Origin: Ministeria vibrans ATCC 50519
Lineage: Eukaryota > Opisthokonta > Filasterea
Reading direction: 5' to 3'
Length of the DNA stretch: 64,000 nt
NCBI GenBank assembly: GCA_943704425.1
Contig: CALSCP010001674.1
Location: 1-64,000, forward strand
A program made the translations under genes and the position numbers. The notes below the pieces were generated by a model, which was given only the letters and a program-made list of their open reading frames with translations, was not told where the DNA came from and did not search any database. Shown piece after piece: positions 25,460 through 38,200 of this stretch. The stretch's first letter is position 1; each line of letters begins with the position of its first letter.

Positions 25460-27629
25460 ATGTCCCAATCCACCCCCGAAACACACCCGCTGCACGCGGC
25501 AGTGCTGAAAAGCGACGAAAAAGCGCTGGAAGCGGCGCTTTCAACGGACGGCGCTGATCTCGACGCCGTCGACCACCACGGCAACACGGCACTGCACCTG
25601 GCGTGCATGCTTCGCGCCACGGCCTGCGCCAAGCTTCTCGTTGACGCTGGCGCGTCCGCCAAGAAGCGGTCGGTTGCGGCGTGGTCGCCCTACGACGAAT
25701 CCATTTCCAACGGCGACCGTGAACTTGTCGGTCTGCTGCTCAAGCGACGCCGCGAGGAGTCCGAGGCTGCCTTCCGCACACGCACCCCGCAGCTCCTCCA
25801 GAAGATCGAAGAGGTACTCCGTGGCGCCGAATGGCCCTCCGGTTTTCCGCTAAACGCCGAACTGTATAGATGCCTGACTTTTCCATTGAAATGTCGTGGG
25901 AATTCACGACGTGGATTCCCTTGCTTGGGCGACTCCTTCCGCGCGACACCTGGCTGATCCAGAAGTGCGGGCGTCAGTTGCGTATCGACACGACGCTCAG
26001 GGACTTCCGAGGCATGTCGTGGCAGCGTGGGAACCTGTCGTACCTTGTGTCGGAGCGCCAAGGCAAACTGGTGTTTGTCGAAGTCGACCGAGGTACCCTT
26101 TCACTTCATGTGGATTATTCCGCTTTGGCTTATGCACGAGTTGCGTAGATGAAAAGACATACGAAATCAATGAGACTAAGTTGGTCCCCGACGAGAAAAA
26201 GTCTGAGAGCGACGACGACGACGACGACGACGTCGAAGACGATGATCAAGGAGACGACAAAGACAACGAGGACAACAGCAGCAAGAGTGCGATGGACGTG
26301 GACGAAGATGGAGCGCCTCGGCGAGAGGAATCTGCGATTGAGCGGCGACGACGGCGACGACGGGAGCGCCATCAACGACGCCGCGAGAACACGGAGGAGA
26401 TCATAGACGAGCTGCTGAGCCACGACATCTCAAACACGTTTGTGGATGAGGACAAGATTAGCTTTGAGCGAGTAAGTATCTGTGTATTTATGTATGTGTG
26501 TTTTGTCTTTGTGGTGTGTGTGTGTGTTGTTGTTGTTGTTGTCTTTGTGTTGTCTTTGTGGTGTGTGTGTTGTCTTTGTGGTGTGTAACTAACAAAGAAA
26601 AGCACACACCCTTACGCTCTCTCGCTCTTCTGACTTTAGGTTCGCACTGGGTTTCCCGGTTGGCGGTATGATAAAGTGGAGTCTGTGGGTGGGTATGAGG
26701 CAAAGGTGTTTGAAGTGAAAGAGGCGTCGTTGCGGGCGGTCAAACGGCAAGAGCACCTGACAGAGGAGGACATTAGACGCAATGAGCGCAAGAAGACGCA
26801 CTTTATGCAAAACACGGGAGCGGCACTCAAAGGGGTTCTCACGAAACACGATGAAGATGCATGTTGTGATGGTGATGAAGAAGACACCGATGAGGATGAG
26901 ACGACAAGCTGTGCATTGGCGATCAAAGAGACAGACACGGAAGGGAATGAGACGAAGGGCAAAAAGGATGCGAAGGATGCCTATGTCGTGCAGAGGGAGT
27001 CGCTTCCCCCACCCCCTCGCCCCTCACAGGCCACAGTGGACGCGTATTTTTCCGCAGAGGCCAATCCCCTTGATCAGAGCACATGGTACCTGGGACGGCC
27101 CATGCGCCTCAAGGAGAACACAACAGCCTTTAAGGCAACTCTCGCCATGGCCGACGACTTTCCTGTCCCTCTCACCGACGTATTTAGAACATGAACATGA
27201 TACCCGTTCCCTCTGTGACCATACTAAGTATTCGTCCATTCTTTCTCTTTTCTAGATTCTCCCTCTCCTTGAGATCATGGCCAACACTCAGTCTCACGCT
27301 GAGCGGCTCAGGCAGTTCCTTTCCGGCGCCCTCCCCCCCGGATTTCCCGTCAAAATTGGTACTGTCGCAAAAATATCCGCATTCAAAATTAGTGTACTCC
27401 TGCCCTTTGTTCTTTCTCTCTCTCTCCTCTCTGTATCACTTCTGCTTCTCTTTCTCTTCTCACTTTTACTTTCTCTCCCTCTTGTCCCCCGTCCATAGAG
27501 ATCCCTCTGATTGCGACTGTTCAAGCGCGCATCTGCTTTACCAACTTTTCCAATGGCCCTCAGGATGAGTCGTTCTTTGCCATCCCCGACGGATTTCGTC
27601 GTGTCGTCACAATGCCACAGAACAAATAA
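25460..27629 (+). CDS. ANKRD13-family ankyrin protein (GPCR-chaperone domain)
   Basis: Exons 25460-25813, 25870-26092, 26149-26471, 26640-27179, 27256-27358 and 27499-27629 join in phase to 557 residues. Residues ~8-100 form ankyrin repeats (DHHGNTALHLACMLRATACA). The conserved ANKRD13 core follows: MSWEFTTWIPLLGRLLPRDT, then LRIDTTLRDF and MSWQRGN, later FKATLAMADDFP and LPPGFPVKIEIPL. In animals this family resides at the ER or endosomes and controls folding or trafficking of membrane receptors. No ubiquitin-interacting motif is visible at the C-terminus, and the length is close to ANKRD13C, the ER form that retains GPCRs. Two acidic/basic low-complexity inserts (a D-rich run, then RRRRRRRERHQRRR) are lineage additions. 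The family is clear; the exact paralogue is inferred. Confidence 0.87.
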
Positions 27630-27697
27630 AATATTTTTATAATAATAATAAAATTAATATAATAAAATTAATAATAAATAATTGCATTTTGGTGTGG

Positions 27698-30160
27698 TTA
27701 GAGAGTGTACAGAGTGTCTTGAAGGTGACGGACATTACTGTCAATGCGCTGTTGAAGGTCGCGCGTGCGCGCGTGCTCGGCTTCAAAGAAAGAATCGGCG
27801 TCGCTTGGGGCGGCACTGAGAGGGATGGCAGCGGAGTCGTAATCGACGGACGGGTCGGGCGTGCTGACGCTGGCAATGCTGTGCGCTGGCGGAGACCATT
27901 CGTCGTCGCTGAGTTCCTCGTCATGTTCTTGTGGTGCTGATTGGTGGGTTTGGTCCTGCCGTGGTGGTGGTGGTGGTGAGGAATGAGAGGAGGGTGAAGG
28001 GGATGCGACGCGGATGCGGCTTGGAGGGATGGCGGTGTGGAGGGACTCAGAGGATGGGGTGCCAGAAGAACGAATGGGTTGCGGAGTTGGGGGAGAGGCA
28101 GATGGGGAAGCAGACGAGTCGACAAGACGAGTGCGAATGTTGCCGCTACCGCCCAAGAGTGATTGAGTTGTAGTGGTAGTCGAGGGGCGAGGGTGCTCTG
28201 TTGCTGTCCGTGAGATGGGTGGAGCAGTGCGCTCCAGTGGAGCGTACTTGTGCTGTGATTGGGGCACGCTTGGGACTGCACGCGTCGTGCGAGAAGTCGG
28301 CTCTGGTGCGAGGCGCAACGGGGTGACTCTGGACTGTCGTTGGTGGCGGCGCGTAGGCTCATACTCGTCGCGGTTGTCGGACAAGTTGGCATAAGGGTAC
28401 TTCGATGGAGTGTAGACTGTGGCGGGCGAAGGGTCGTCCGCGCCACTGCTGACGGCCGAATCAGTCGACAGACGCGGTGAGGCGCGGTCGACCGACGAGA
28501 GTGACAGGTCGTCGTCAAACAGAGCCTGCGAGTCGTTGCGATGTGACTCACCCAAGTGGCTCGCTCCTCTTTCTCGTTGCTGCCGCCCATACAGTGCGTC
28601 CACACGCCGCTGCAAGTCGCCCATTCTCTCATACCCTGGCACAGCAGAAGTAGTAGTGCCAACATCATGGTCACCCTCGCGACTGCCACTCGTGCTCAAG
28701 TGACTACTCTCCGCCGAGGAATCAGGAGGCGACACTCTATCTGCTACCGACGCCTCGACTGCAAGCGCCCGCTGTGCTGCCATCGCCTGGTCGCCCGTGG
28801 TACCTAGAAACCCGTCAACATGCCGGAGAAAGCCCGCGACGGCCGTGCGATCGTTGGCTGCTCGCTGCAGTCGCGCATTCAGCGCATCGAGTGCTTCGCT
28901 GAGACGCTGTCGCTCCACTTCGCAGCGGCGCAGCACTCCTTCCAGGCGATCCGCACGTTCCTTCTCGTTCGCAGTGGCACGCTGTGCTTCCTTGCGCACT
29001 CGCTCCAGTTCAACACGATCCCGTTCTTGACGCGCCAAAGCTGCTTCGCGTGTTCGTTCCAGCGAGTCTACCAAGTGGGTTAGTTCCGAGGTGAGCGTGT
29101 CACGCTCGGAGGTCACACTGGCCACACCATCGCGCAAGCCCTCGGCAATGCCCAGCGCATCCTGCAACTGCTCTTCGAGCTCGCCGATGCGTGTTGCACT
29201 CGCAGTCAGTCGTTCGTTGGCGGCACGCAGCTCTGCCGAGCCTGCCGCCTCCTGCTGCTGTCGAATAACCGTGTGCAACAAACGGTTCTCCTCGGCAAGA
29301 CGCTCTTTCTCGCGCGAGCCCACCTCGGCCGTGAGCGAGCCCACCTGTTCACGTAGTGCGCCACACTCGTTGCGCAACGACGCAGTCTCCGCCTCGGCCG
29401 CACGCAATCGGTGCGACGTCTCCTCCGCAACCTGGTGACGCAAACACAGTCGAAGTCGCGCCGACTCACTCCGCATCTCCTCCACATCGTGTCGCCAGTC
29501 CGCAAGCGCATCCTCCAGTCGTTGTTTCAAATGGTCCGTCGTCTCTTCGTGCATCCGCTGCAGAGCTGTACGCTCCTCCAGTTGTTGTGCAAGACTCTCG
29601 GCACGCTCTTGCAACTGCAAGTATTCCTCCATAAGCACCCGCTCCATCTCGGTCCGCGGTCGATCCAGTCCCGCAATGCGAGCCTCGCCACCACGTGTCC
29701 CAGCCGTAGCATGGTGGACGCCATACTGACCATCATGATGGGCACACGCGACTCGCAAATGGTCCAACTCGGCGCGTGCCATGGCAAGCTCATCGCGCAC
29801 ACGCAAGTCGTCCCGACGCAGCGCTGCAAGTTGGTCAGTCAGACGTGCTCGCTCGTGTGCCTCGCGATCCATCACTTCACCATTGCTTGCATCGCTTGCA
29901 ATGAGTCCCGACAGAGTGCGCACTTCCGTCTCCAAATCGCGAATACGTGTGCTCTGCTCACGCGCACACTCACTCTGATGCGTCGCGTGCCCCAGAGCGC
30001 TGCGCAACTGCTCCACTTCAGCCTCGAGATGTGTCATGCGATGTACTCGCACACGCAGCGACTCAACCTCATACAACAACGACTGATAGTGCTCCTCATG
30101 ATGACGATGATGATGACGATGATACTGACCACTCTCTTCTTGTGGTTGTTGTTGTTGTGG

Positions 30161-30198
<38 letters not shown>

Positions 30199-30205
30199 CT
30201 TGTGG

Positions 30206-30252
<47 letters not shown>

Positions 30253-30644
30253 GCTGTTGTGGCGGTTGTTGTTGTTGCGGCTGTTGTTGCTGCTGCTGTT
30301 GTTGTTGTTGTTGGTAATCGCGACGCTGTTCTTTCAATTGCTCGTTTTCCACCTCAAGTTGTCGCACACGCTCGTGCACAATCGCCGAGTCGTCGCTGGC
30401 CTTCTGGACCAATAATGGTTTTGCCGATAGCACACGCGTAAGTCGCTCGTTCTCTTGGCGCAGCGCATGCACCTTGTCCCGCTCCGCTGCGAGTTCACGT
30501 GCCGATTCGGCGCGACGATGGATCGATCGCTCCTGCTCAAGTAAATTTCGCTCAAACCGGTCGCGATGCGATGTCGACAAGGGTACGCTGGCGGACACTG
30601 ACGCAGAGAAAGGGGCATGAACAGACTCCTCTCGTGATTGCTGC

Positions 30645-30680
<36 letters not shown>

Positions 30681-31934
30681 TGGACGTCGCGAAGACACGC
30701 GACTGCATGATCCACTTCAAGGTGTGTCTGTTCGACAAGGTATGCACCCTGGAGCATCGTGTTGTCTAGATGGCGCGCACGACCAGCGTAGTGCACGCCA
30801 CGCAGCTTGTGCAGTGTGTTGCGCAATGCCTCAGTGCACTCAGCCAACTGTTCCTTGATTTCCGATCGTTCGCGCACCACATCCTGTGCCTCGGCAGCGC
30901 GCCTTTCCAAATCGTCAAGTGTGTGTCGCATGCGGAGCAGCTGGGTGCGCAGCTGCGATGCGTTCTCCGCGAGATCGTCCCGTTCCTCCGCCACTCTCTC
31001 GAGTTGCGCCGCCAACTGTGCGCGTTCCTCAACTAACCGTGCCGTGTCGTCACGTACCGTTGCGTGTTGCTGTACCTCGCGTTGGGCCGCTTCACACTCA
31101 TACTTGAGCTTGCCATTGGCAGCGTTTGCGTCGTCCAGGGCACGTCGTAGTTGTTCGACCGCACGCCGATGTGTCGCTGCATCGTGTCCGCGCGCCTCGC
31201 CTCGCACACACTGCGACTTGAGACTCTCCGTGGTAAGCTGCAGCTCGTGTAGATCCCCAGCAAGCTCCGAGCTATGTGCTTTCTCCTCAGCGAGCAACTC
31301 CCGCGTCACCTCCAGTTCGCGCGCCATTTTGTCGCAGCGCTGCTCCGCCTCTCGAGCTGTACTGTCTGCACGCGCCACCAGCTCGCGTTGCCGCCGCTCG
31401 ACGCTCTCCACCGCATCCGACAGTGCTGTGATCCGCACTGCCGCTGCAGACGCGCTCCTTACAGCACTCTCCGGCGCGCTTGACGCTCCTGTCGTCGTGT
31501 CTTCAAAGCGCAACACTCGCCGACTTGTTGCCTCCGCTCCTGTCGTCATCGTGCCCGCTTCCGCTTGCGCGCGCCTGCGACGAGACCGAGGTGATAGTAA
31601 GAGAAACGGCTCCAGCGTCGAAATGAGCTCGTTCATCTCGGACGAGCGCTCATCCCTAAATTCGCAAAAAGCGGATTTCAAACCAAAAAAAAAAAAAAAA
31701 AAAAAAAAACCGTTGAAGTTAAAAGTCGCAAAGGAAAGCAATGCACTTGCATGCGACAAGAAGAAGAGGAAGGAACACCGCCAGGGATAGGATGTGGGGA
31801 CGCAGGCGGCGCGAGGGCGGGCGTGGGGGGCTGCGGCACACACAGACGTACCTTCGAAGTGCATTGAGTTCCTCGCGTATTCTCACCACATCCGCCTCCA
31901 GCATCCGTGCTGCGGCGTCGTCGTGAGAGGACAT
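27698..31934 (-). CDS. Long coiled-coil protein with polyglutamine tracts, not recognised
   Basis: Exon 31852-31934 (MSSHDDAAARMLEADVV...) joins exon 27698-31655 in phase (GTACGT...TTTAG) to give 1,346 residues. The spliced-out piece contains a long T run that the raw frame would read as polyphenylalanine, which supports the intron. From residue ~90 to ~1,000 the sequence is almost continuous heptad coiled coil rich in E, R, A, Q and L. It is broken by polyQ tracts near 30655-30690 and 30140-30315. The last ~300 residues are Ser/Pro/Thr-rich and probably disordered. I recognise no catalytic or targeting domain. Such proteins are often centrosomal, Golgi or cytoskeletal scaffolds, but nothing here decides between these. 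Its 3' end faces the ANKRD13-like stop with only 68 bases between. Confidence 0.7.
30140..30315 (-). repeat. Polyglutamine-coding trinucleotide array
   Basis: Nearly pure GTT repeats on the plus strand, read on the coding strand as CAA glutamine codons with a few Pro, Glu and CAG interruptions, inside the coiled-coil gene. A second, CAG-coded glutamine run lies at about 30655-30680. Such arrays vary in length between individuals. Confidence 0.9.
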
Positions 31935-32264
31935 GCCAGCACCAACCAACCCAGTGCACGCAGAATAAATAAAGATTACAGATTGAAGTGACTGACTGAG
32001 TTNNNNNNNNGGACTGAGTCTGACTCGGAGTCTCTGATAACTGAGAAGAAAGACGTATTATGTAACAAGTGATTGAACAGTATAATAAGAATAATAATGA
32101 TGGGTTGCTAACATCAGTCGTATACCCCTTTTTAGACACTTTTTGCTATTGTGTTTTTCACGTCTTGTGACTTGTCAATTACTGCTTGAATCTTAGATGA
32201 GAGATATGGATAAATTTTTCTTCGCTCTCAACAACACCTCTCTCTTATTCTCTCTCTCTCTCTC
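31935..32264. other. Intergenic: promoter of the coiled-coil gene and 3' end of the spectrin gene
   Basis: 330 bases. Next to the coiled-coil start lies GACTGAGT, cut by the N run, then GACTGAGTCTGACTC, again the motif family of the other promoters. Nearer the spectrin stop is T-rich sequence with a short (CT)n at 32251-32266. No gene is visible. Confidence 0.5.
32003..32010. other. Assembly gap (8 N)
   Basis: Eight undetermined bases in the promoter region of the coiled-coil gene. They sit between two copies of ACTGAGT-like sequence, so a short repeat may have been collapsed here. Confidence 0.98.
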
Positions 32265-35200
32265 TCAAATCATAAGTTCAGTCGCCACCGCAGGCAACCC
32301 AACGTCGGCCGGACCCGCGCCGCTCTTTTTGTCCTTCTTCGCAGCCTTTTTGGCGGCCTTCTCGGCCTTCTCGGCCTCACGCGCCGCCTTCTTGTCCTGC
32401 TTGGTCGGCGTGCCCGCCGCACTCGACGTGCCCGATGGGGGTGTCTCCAGCGACGAGCGCGTTGGCTTCTTCTTCAAACCAAATAGCTTCTTAAAGCCGC
32501 CCTTCTTGGGTGTCGACTCGGTAGACGCAGCAGGCGCAGCAGTAGTAGAGGCCGAAGACGCCTCGGCAGCAGCTGCAGCTGCGGCAGCAGCACCAGGCTG
32601 CTCTTGGCGCGGTGTTGCCGGACTCATGTCCACGGAGCGCTGGCGCTTAGGCGACGCAGCAACAGCGTCGGTCGGAACCGGAGCAGCAGCAGCGGCGGCC
32701 GCAAGTGCAAACGCTGTCTCCTTGCTGTCCTTCTTGGGCTCCTTACCCTTGTTGCTCTTGGGAGCAGCAGCAGTAGCAGCAGCAGGCTCTTCCTGCTTCT
32801 TCGGCACAGCCCCATCGGCTGCCGCCTTCTCTGTCTTTTGCTCCGCCTCGGCAGAAGCAGCAGCAGCAACAGCAGCAGCAGCCTTCTCTGCCGCCTCCGC
32901 CTCCGCTTCCTTCTTCTTCTTCTTCTCTGCCTCCTCTGCGTCCTTGCGCTGCTTCTCCGCCGCCGCCGCCGCCGCCTTGGCATCCTCCTCGGCCTTCTTG
33001 GCCGCCGCTGCGGCTGCCTCCGCCTCCGCCTCTTGCGTGCTTTGATCTGCCTTGCGCTTCTCAGCATCGGCAGCCTCCTTGGCCGCCAGCTCCTTCGCCG
33101 CTGCCTCCTGTGCCGCCAACAGCGTCGCCTGGTGCTCCCGCTCCTCCTCAGCCTGGCGCTCCGTCTTCTCCTGACGCTCTCGCTTCTTCTTCTCAATCGC
33201 CTCCTCCGAGCGACCCTCTGCCTCGCGTGCGAGACGCTCGCGCTCCGCCACCGCAGCCTCTTTGCGTCGCTCCGCCTCGGCCGCCGCCTCCTCGCGCTCC
33301 TTCAGCTCGCGTTCCTTGCGCTCCGTCGCCAGTCGCTCGTGCAACTCCGTCTCCTTGCGCATCTTCTCCTCGGCCTCAGCACGCAAAGCAGCCTCCCGCT
33401 CCTTACGCTCAGCTTCCGCCTGGCTGCTCTGCTCCTTGGCCCACGCCGATCGCTCCAGCGCCGCCGCATCCTCCTCCTCGGCACGTTTCTGACGCGCCGC
33501 CTCAAGTTTCTCCCGTCGCTCACGGTCCTCGGCAAGTCGCGCCGCCTCCGCCTCCTCCGCCTCGGCCAGCAGCTTCGCCTTGGCCGCTTGCGCATCGTCG
33601 CGACGCGATGCTTCCTCCGCCTTTCGCTTCTCCTCCACCGCCTTGACACCGTCGGTACGCTGGCCACGGCGCTTCATTGCCTCCACTGCCTGCTCGTGGT
33701 TCTGCACGCTCTCCGTCGACGCGCGCTCCTCAAACTCCGCATGCATCTTCGCAGCTGTCTCTGCCTCAGCAGCCGTCGCTTGCTTCTCTGCCTCGAGACG
33801 CGCCGCTTCCTTGGCTCGCTCACTCTCAAGTGCCGCACGCGCAGCCGCCTCACGCTCCTGCGCCGCACCCGAGACACGCTCGCGATCTTGCTTGGCACGC
33901 TCCGCTCGCTCAGCCGCACTCTTGACCTCCTGCTCGGCACGCTTCGTCTCCGCCTCGGCACGCGCCTTCTTCTCCGCCGCCAGACGCTCCTCCATAGCTG
34001 CCGCCTGGGTCGCCGCCAACTTCTCAAGCGCCGCCTGCTCGGCACTCGTGCGCGACGCACGCGACTTCTCACGCTCCACACGAGCCGCCTCAATCGCCGC
34101 GGCCGATTTCTTTGCTGCCTCAGCCTCAAGCTTGGCACGCGACGCCTTGGTCTCAGCCAGACGCTTCTGCTCGGCCGACGCGTCGTCGTCGGCTGCCTGC
34201 AGCTGCGCCTTGCGCTCCGACTCCTCCGCCTCGCGCTTCTTTTGCATGCTCGCTGTCTCTGCACCGCCAAACAGCGCATCCGTAAACTTCTTGTAGTCAA
34301 GCTTGTCGTCATTGCCGTCAAACGAATCCATGTTTGCAATGCAATAGTCTGCCTGTTCGCGCGGCAGCGTCTTGTACAGCTCGGCCTTGGTCACGTACGG
34401 ACGCTTCTCGGCTGCCACCGAAAACGACTCAGCAACATCCTCGGCACGGTCCGCATTCTCCGTCTCCAGCGAAATCATGTACGCGTTGTACTCCGCCAGA
34501 CCCACCGTGCCGCTGTGGTTCGAGTCGACAAAGGCCATAATCTTCTTAAAGTCCTCGTTCTCCTGACCGCCGGGGTAGTCGTACCCGAGCGTGCGCAGGC
34601 ACGCGCAAAACTCCGTCGCGTCCAGCGTCCCGTCGCCGTTCTTGTCAAAATGAGCAAAGGTCTCGCGGTATTCCTTCAGCTTCTCATCGCTCACACCCGA
34701 ACTGTCGCGCGCCTTAATCTGCTGCATCAAGTTGCCCTCAAGACGACGGCACAGCTGGTCAAGCTGCTCCCACGCCTGCGCCAGACTCGTCGACGTGTGC
34801 TCCGTGTACTCATTGTCGTAGATTTGCGCCGCCTCCATCTCGGCGCCTGTCTCCTCAATGTCCGCAATGTCCGCTCGCTTGCTCGCCACCTGCTCAGCAA
34901 TGCCCTTCACCGACGCAAGTTGGTCCTCGAGCGTGCCGGTCGCACTCGTCGCAAGCACACGCGTCTTGGTCGCCCATGCATCAAACACGGCCGCCTTGTC
35001 GGCAAACGCCTGGCGCAGCTCCTCGTTGTCCTCCTGGCGCTTCGCCTCGTTGTCCAGCTCGCCAATGCGATCGTCAATCTTCTCCAAAATCACATTCCAT
35101 TTTTCCGTGAGCAAATCCATCGTGAAGGGCGTGTACGGGTTCTTGCCCTGCATGCCCTGCTCCACCAGCTCCGTGTCAATGCGCTCCAGCTCGGCCACGT

Positions 35201-38200
35201 CGCGCTTCAGCTCCTCAAGCTGCTCCTGGTGCGCCAACAGACCTTCCTCGAGCACCGTCACCTCTTGCAGCGAATTGACGCGCACCGGCTCCGACAGGTC
35301 CTCCTCGGCAGTGCCAAGCCACGAGCTGAAAGCGGCCGCCTTCTTCGCAAAGTCCAGCATGCTTGCGTCAATCGCGCGGAAACGCTCGTGCGACTTATCC
35401 AGTGCCGCACGACGCGTCTTGGTCGCGCTCTGCAAACCAGTAAATCGCTCTTGTACCGTGGCAAATCGTGCCGCAATCGTCTCTCCTGCACTGTGGCCGC
35501 CCGCCTTGAGCGACGCACTCTGCTCCGCGAGCTCGTCGACACGCTTCGAAAAGGACGCCACAGTCTTCTCAAGCTTGTCGTGCTCCTCAAGCAGCAATTC
35601 GACGCTGCCCAGATCCGAGCCTTCGTCCGTCGACTGTGCACTTGCCTCGTGCTTCTCCGTCCACGACGTCACCGCATCGGCACTGCGTGTAAAGGAGTGC
35701 AACACCACCGCGTCGTTGAGACTTTGCTTGCGCTTCGCCGCCAGCTCGTCCAACTCGCCCATGGCACTTGTCAGTTCACTCTGACGCTCCGACACAGTCG
35801 CCTTCTGCGAGTGTCCGTTCGCCACAAGCTTGTCGGCAGCTGCTGTCACTTCGCCAAGGATCTTCTTGTGTCCCGACAGCTCAAGCTCGACCGCCACATG
35901 CTGCTTCATCATGCCCTGCGTCGCGGCCAACGTGTCGCCCGTGTCGGCACTTGCCAGCACGGTGCGACGTCCCTTGCACCAGGCGAGCTCTTCGCTCGCG
36001 TCCGCCTCCCACTCAAAGAAGGACACAGACTCATCGAGGGCGGTAGTGCGCGTCGCAAGCGCCGCCATCACAACCTCGCGCTTCGCCTTGACAGCGTCCG
36101 CACGCGCTGCAACTGTTGTCTGCTGCTCGCCACCGCTGCCGCTGCTAGCAAACGTCGCCGCGCGGCTCAACATATCGTCAACACGGGCACTGCGTGCCTG
36201 CACCTCGGTCGCCAGAGCTTGGTGCTTCTTCTGCAGACGCTGCGCCACCGTAAGGTTCGCGCCCAAGTTGGCGTCCGAGGCAATCTTCTCCTTGTTGCCA
36301 AGCCAGCCTTCCTCCTCGGCCAGGCCACGCAGCAGTGTGTGCATCACCGAGGTCGCTTGCAGATTTTCCGCACGCTTGCCGCTCAGTTCCTGCACCTCGG
36401 CATAGCCCGACGACACGGTCGCACCCTTGCTCTCGAACCACGCCGCATCAAAGTGCTTCGCCGCGACAAACTCGTTGGCGCGCGACACGGCTGCCTTAAC
36501 CGCGTCCGCATGCGACTCGATGTCGCTCGCCACAATTTGGTGCTTCTTCACGAGGTTTTGCGTTGCCTTGAGGTCCTTGCCAAAGTCTTCGCTCGCCACA
36601 ACCGCGCGCGTCGCCTTGAGCCACAACTCCAGATCATCAATACTGCGACTGTACTGTTGCTTCTCGGCCGTCGCCGCCATCTTAGCACCCTCTTCGCCAG
36701 CTTGCTCGCGCAGCGCCTCCCAGTTTTTCTTGGTAGTCGCCATGCGTGCCGAAATCTCGCCACTCTTGGGATGGCCCGCGTCCACAAGTGCCTTGCCGGA
36801 CGCCTCGACCTTTCCAACGCGGTCCACGTTGGCATCCAGCTCGCCCGCCAGCGCAATGCCATTGCCGGCCTCGTCGCTGTTCTCCTTAGTGGCAGCACTT
36901 TCGTCGCTAGTGCGCGCCGCGATCCACTCGTCAAGGTCGTCGGCGTCGCGCTCAAACTGATGATGGCGCACGGCGTCGCGCAGCGCATCGCCACGTGAAG
37001 CAGACTTGCCCTGAAGACCGTCCCAGCGCGTTTTAATAGCACCGCTGCGAGCCGTCGCCTCGTCGCCCTTGGGGTTGCCGTTAGCCTTAAGGGCGGCCGC
37101 CGACGCCTCCACCGACGACACCTTGTCGGCCTGCAGCGGCAACTGACTCTCAAACTTGTCGTGCTTCTTGGTGAGCAATTGTGACTCCTCGAGAGACGCA
37201 CCCAAGTCGTCGGTGTCCAGCAGCTGTTCGCTCGACGTGAGCCAGCGTTCCAACTGATCCGCGTCACGGTTGAACTGCTGCAACTCGACTGCCTTCTCCA
37301 GTTCAGCCTTGCGCGTCTCCCAGGCCGCCTGCAGGTCGGCACGAGCCTTCTCGATCTCGCCCATGACCTCCTTGACACGAGTCGACTCGGGATGGTCGCC
37401 CTTGATCAGCGCGTCGCCATCACCAAGCACACGCTCAATGATCTCGTTGCCGGCCGCAATGTCAATGCGTCCGTGCATGTGGTGCTGCAGCATGGCCTCG
37501 GCCGACGACAGATCCTTAGGCTCCTCGCCCGAGGCGTGGCGCGCCGCCAACTCGCTCGCCCACTCATTCACCTCATCGGCCTCGCCCGTAAAACGGTACA
37601 GACGCTCGCTCTTGTCCAAATCGACCCCGCGCTTTGCCACGGCCGCCTGGTACGCACCAAAGCACGCCTGTAGCTCGCCCTGCTTCAACTTCACCTGCTC
37701 CTTGTGCTTAGGGAAGGTCTCGGCGAGCACATCGCCCTCGCCCACGAGCGCACGCACACTCTGTTCGGCGGCAATCACGTCACGCTCAACACCCTCGTGA
37801 CGGCGCAACAGTGCCTTGACACCCGCCAAGTCCTTGCCCTGATCCTCGTCGGCAATCTGCATGTCGAGCGCCGCCTGCTTCGTACCAATCCAGGCCATGC
37901 GCTCGGCCACCTCACGGTTGTACACCTCGAGTTCGCGACCGTCGCTCAACGTGCGCTTCTGATCGGCCATCAAGCACTTGAGTTTGTCCCAGGCCACAAG
38001 AAGATCCGCCTTGCGCTTGTTCGTCACGGTGCGCTCGGGGTGCTCGGCCGCGTCCAGACGCTCCGCGACCAACTTGACGCGATGAACACGCTCCTCCGAC
38101 GCGGTCACACCCGTCTCAAAATGACCCAACTTCTTGAGCACGCTCGCCAGACGATCCACATCGTTGTCGGCCTCATTGCGCTCGGCTACGAGCTGATCAA

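Noticed and set aside
30140..30441. Poly-Val frame on the plus strand
   Set aside because: It is an artefact of the GTT array antisense to the polyglutamine codons.
32604..36998. Open frame of 1,464 residues on the plus strand
   Set aside because: It is antisense to the charged tail, EF-hands and last repeats of the spectrin gene. Its Leu/Arg/Ser-rich product is the mirror of Glu/Ala/Lys codons, and it shows no domain.
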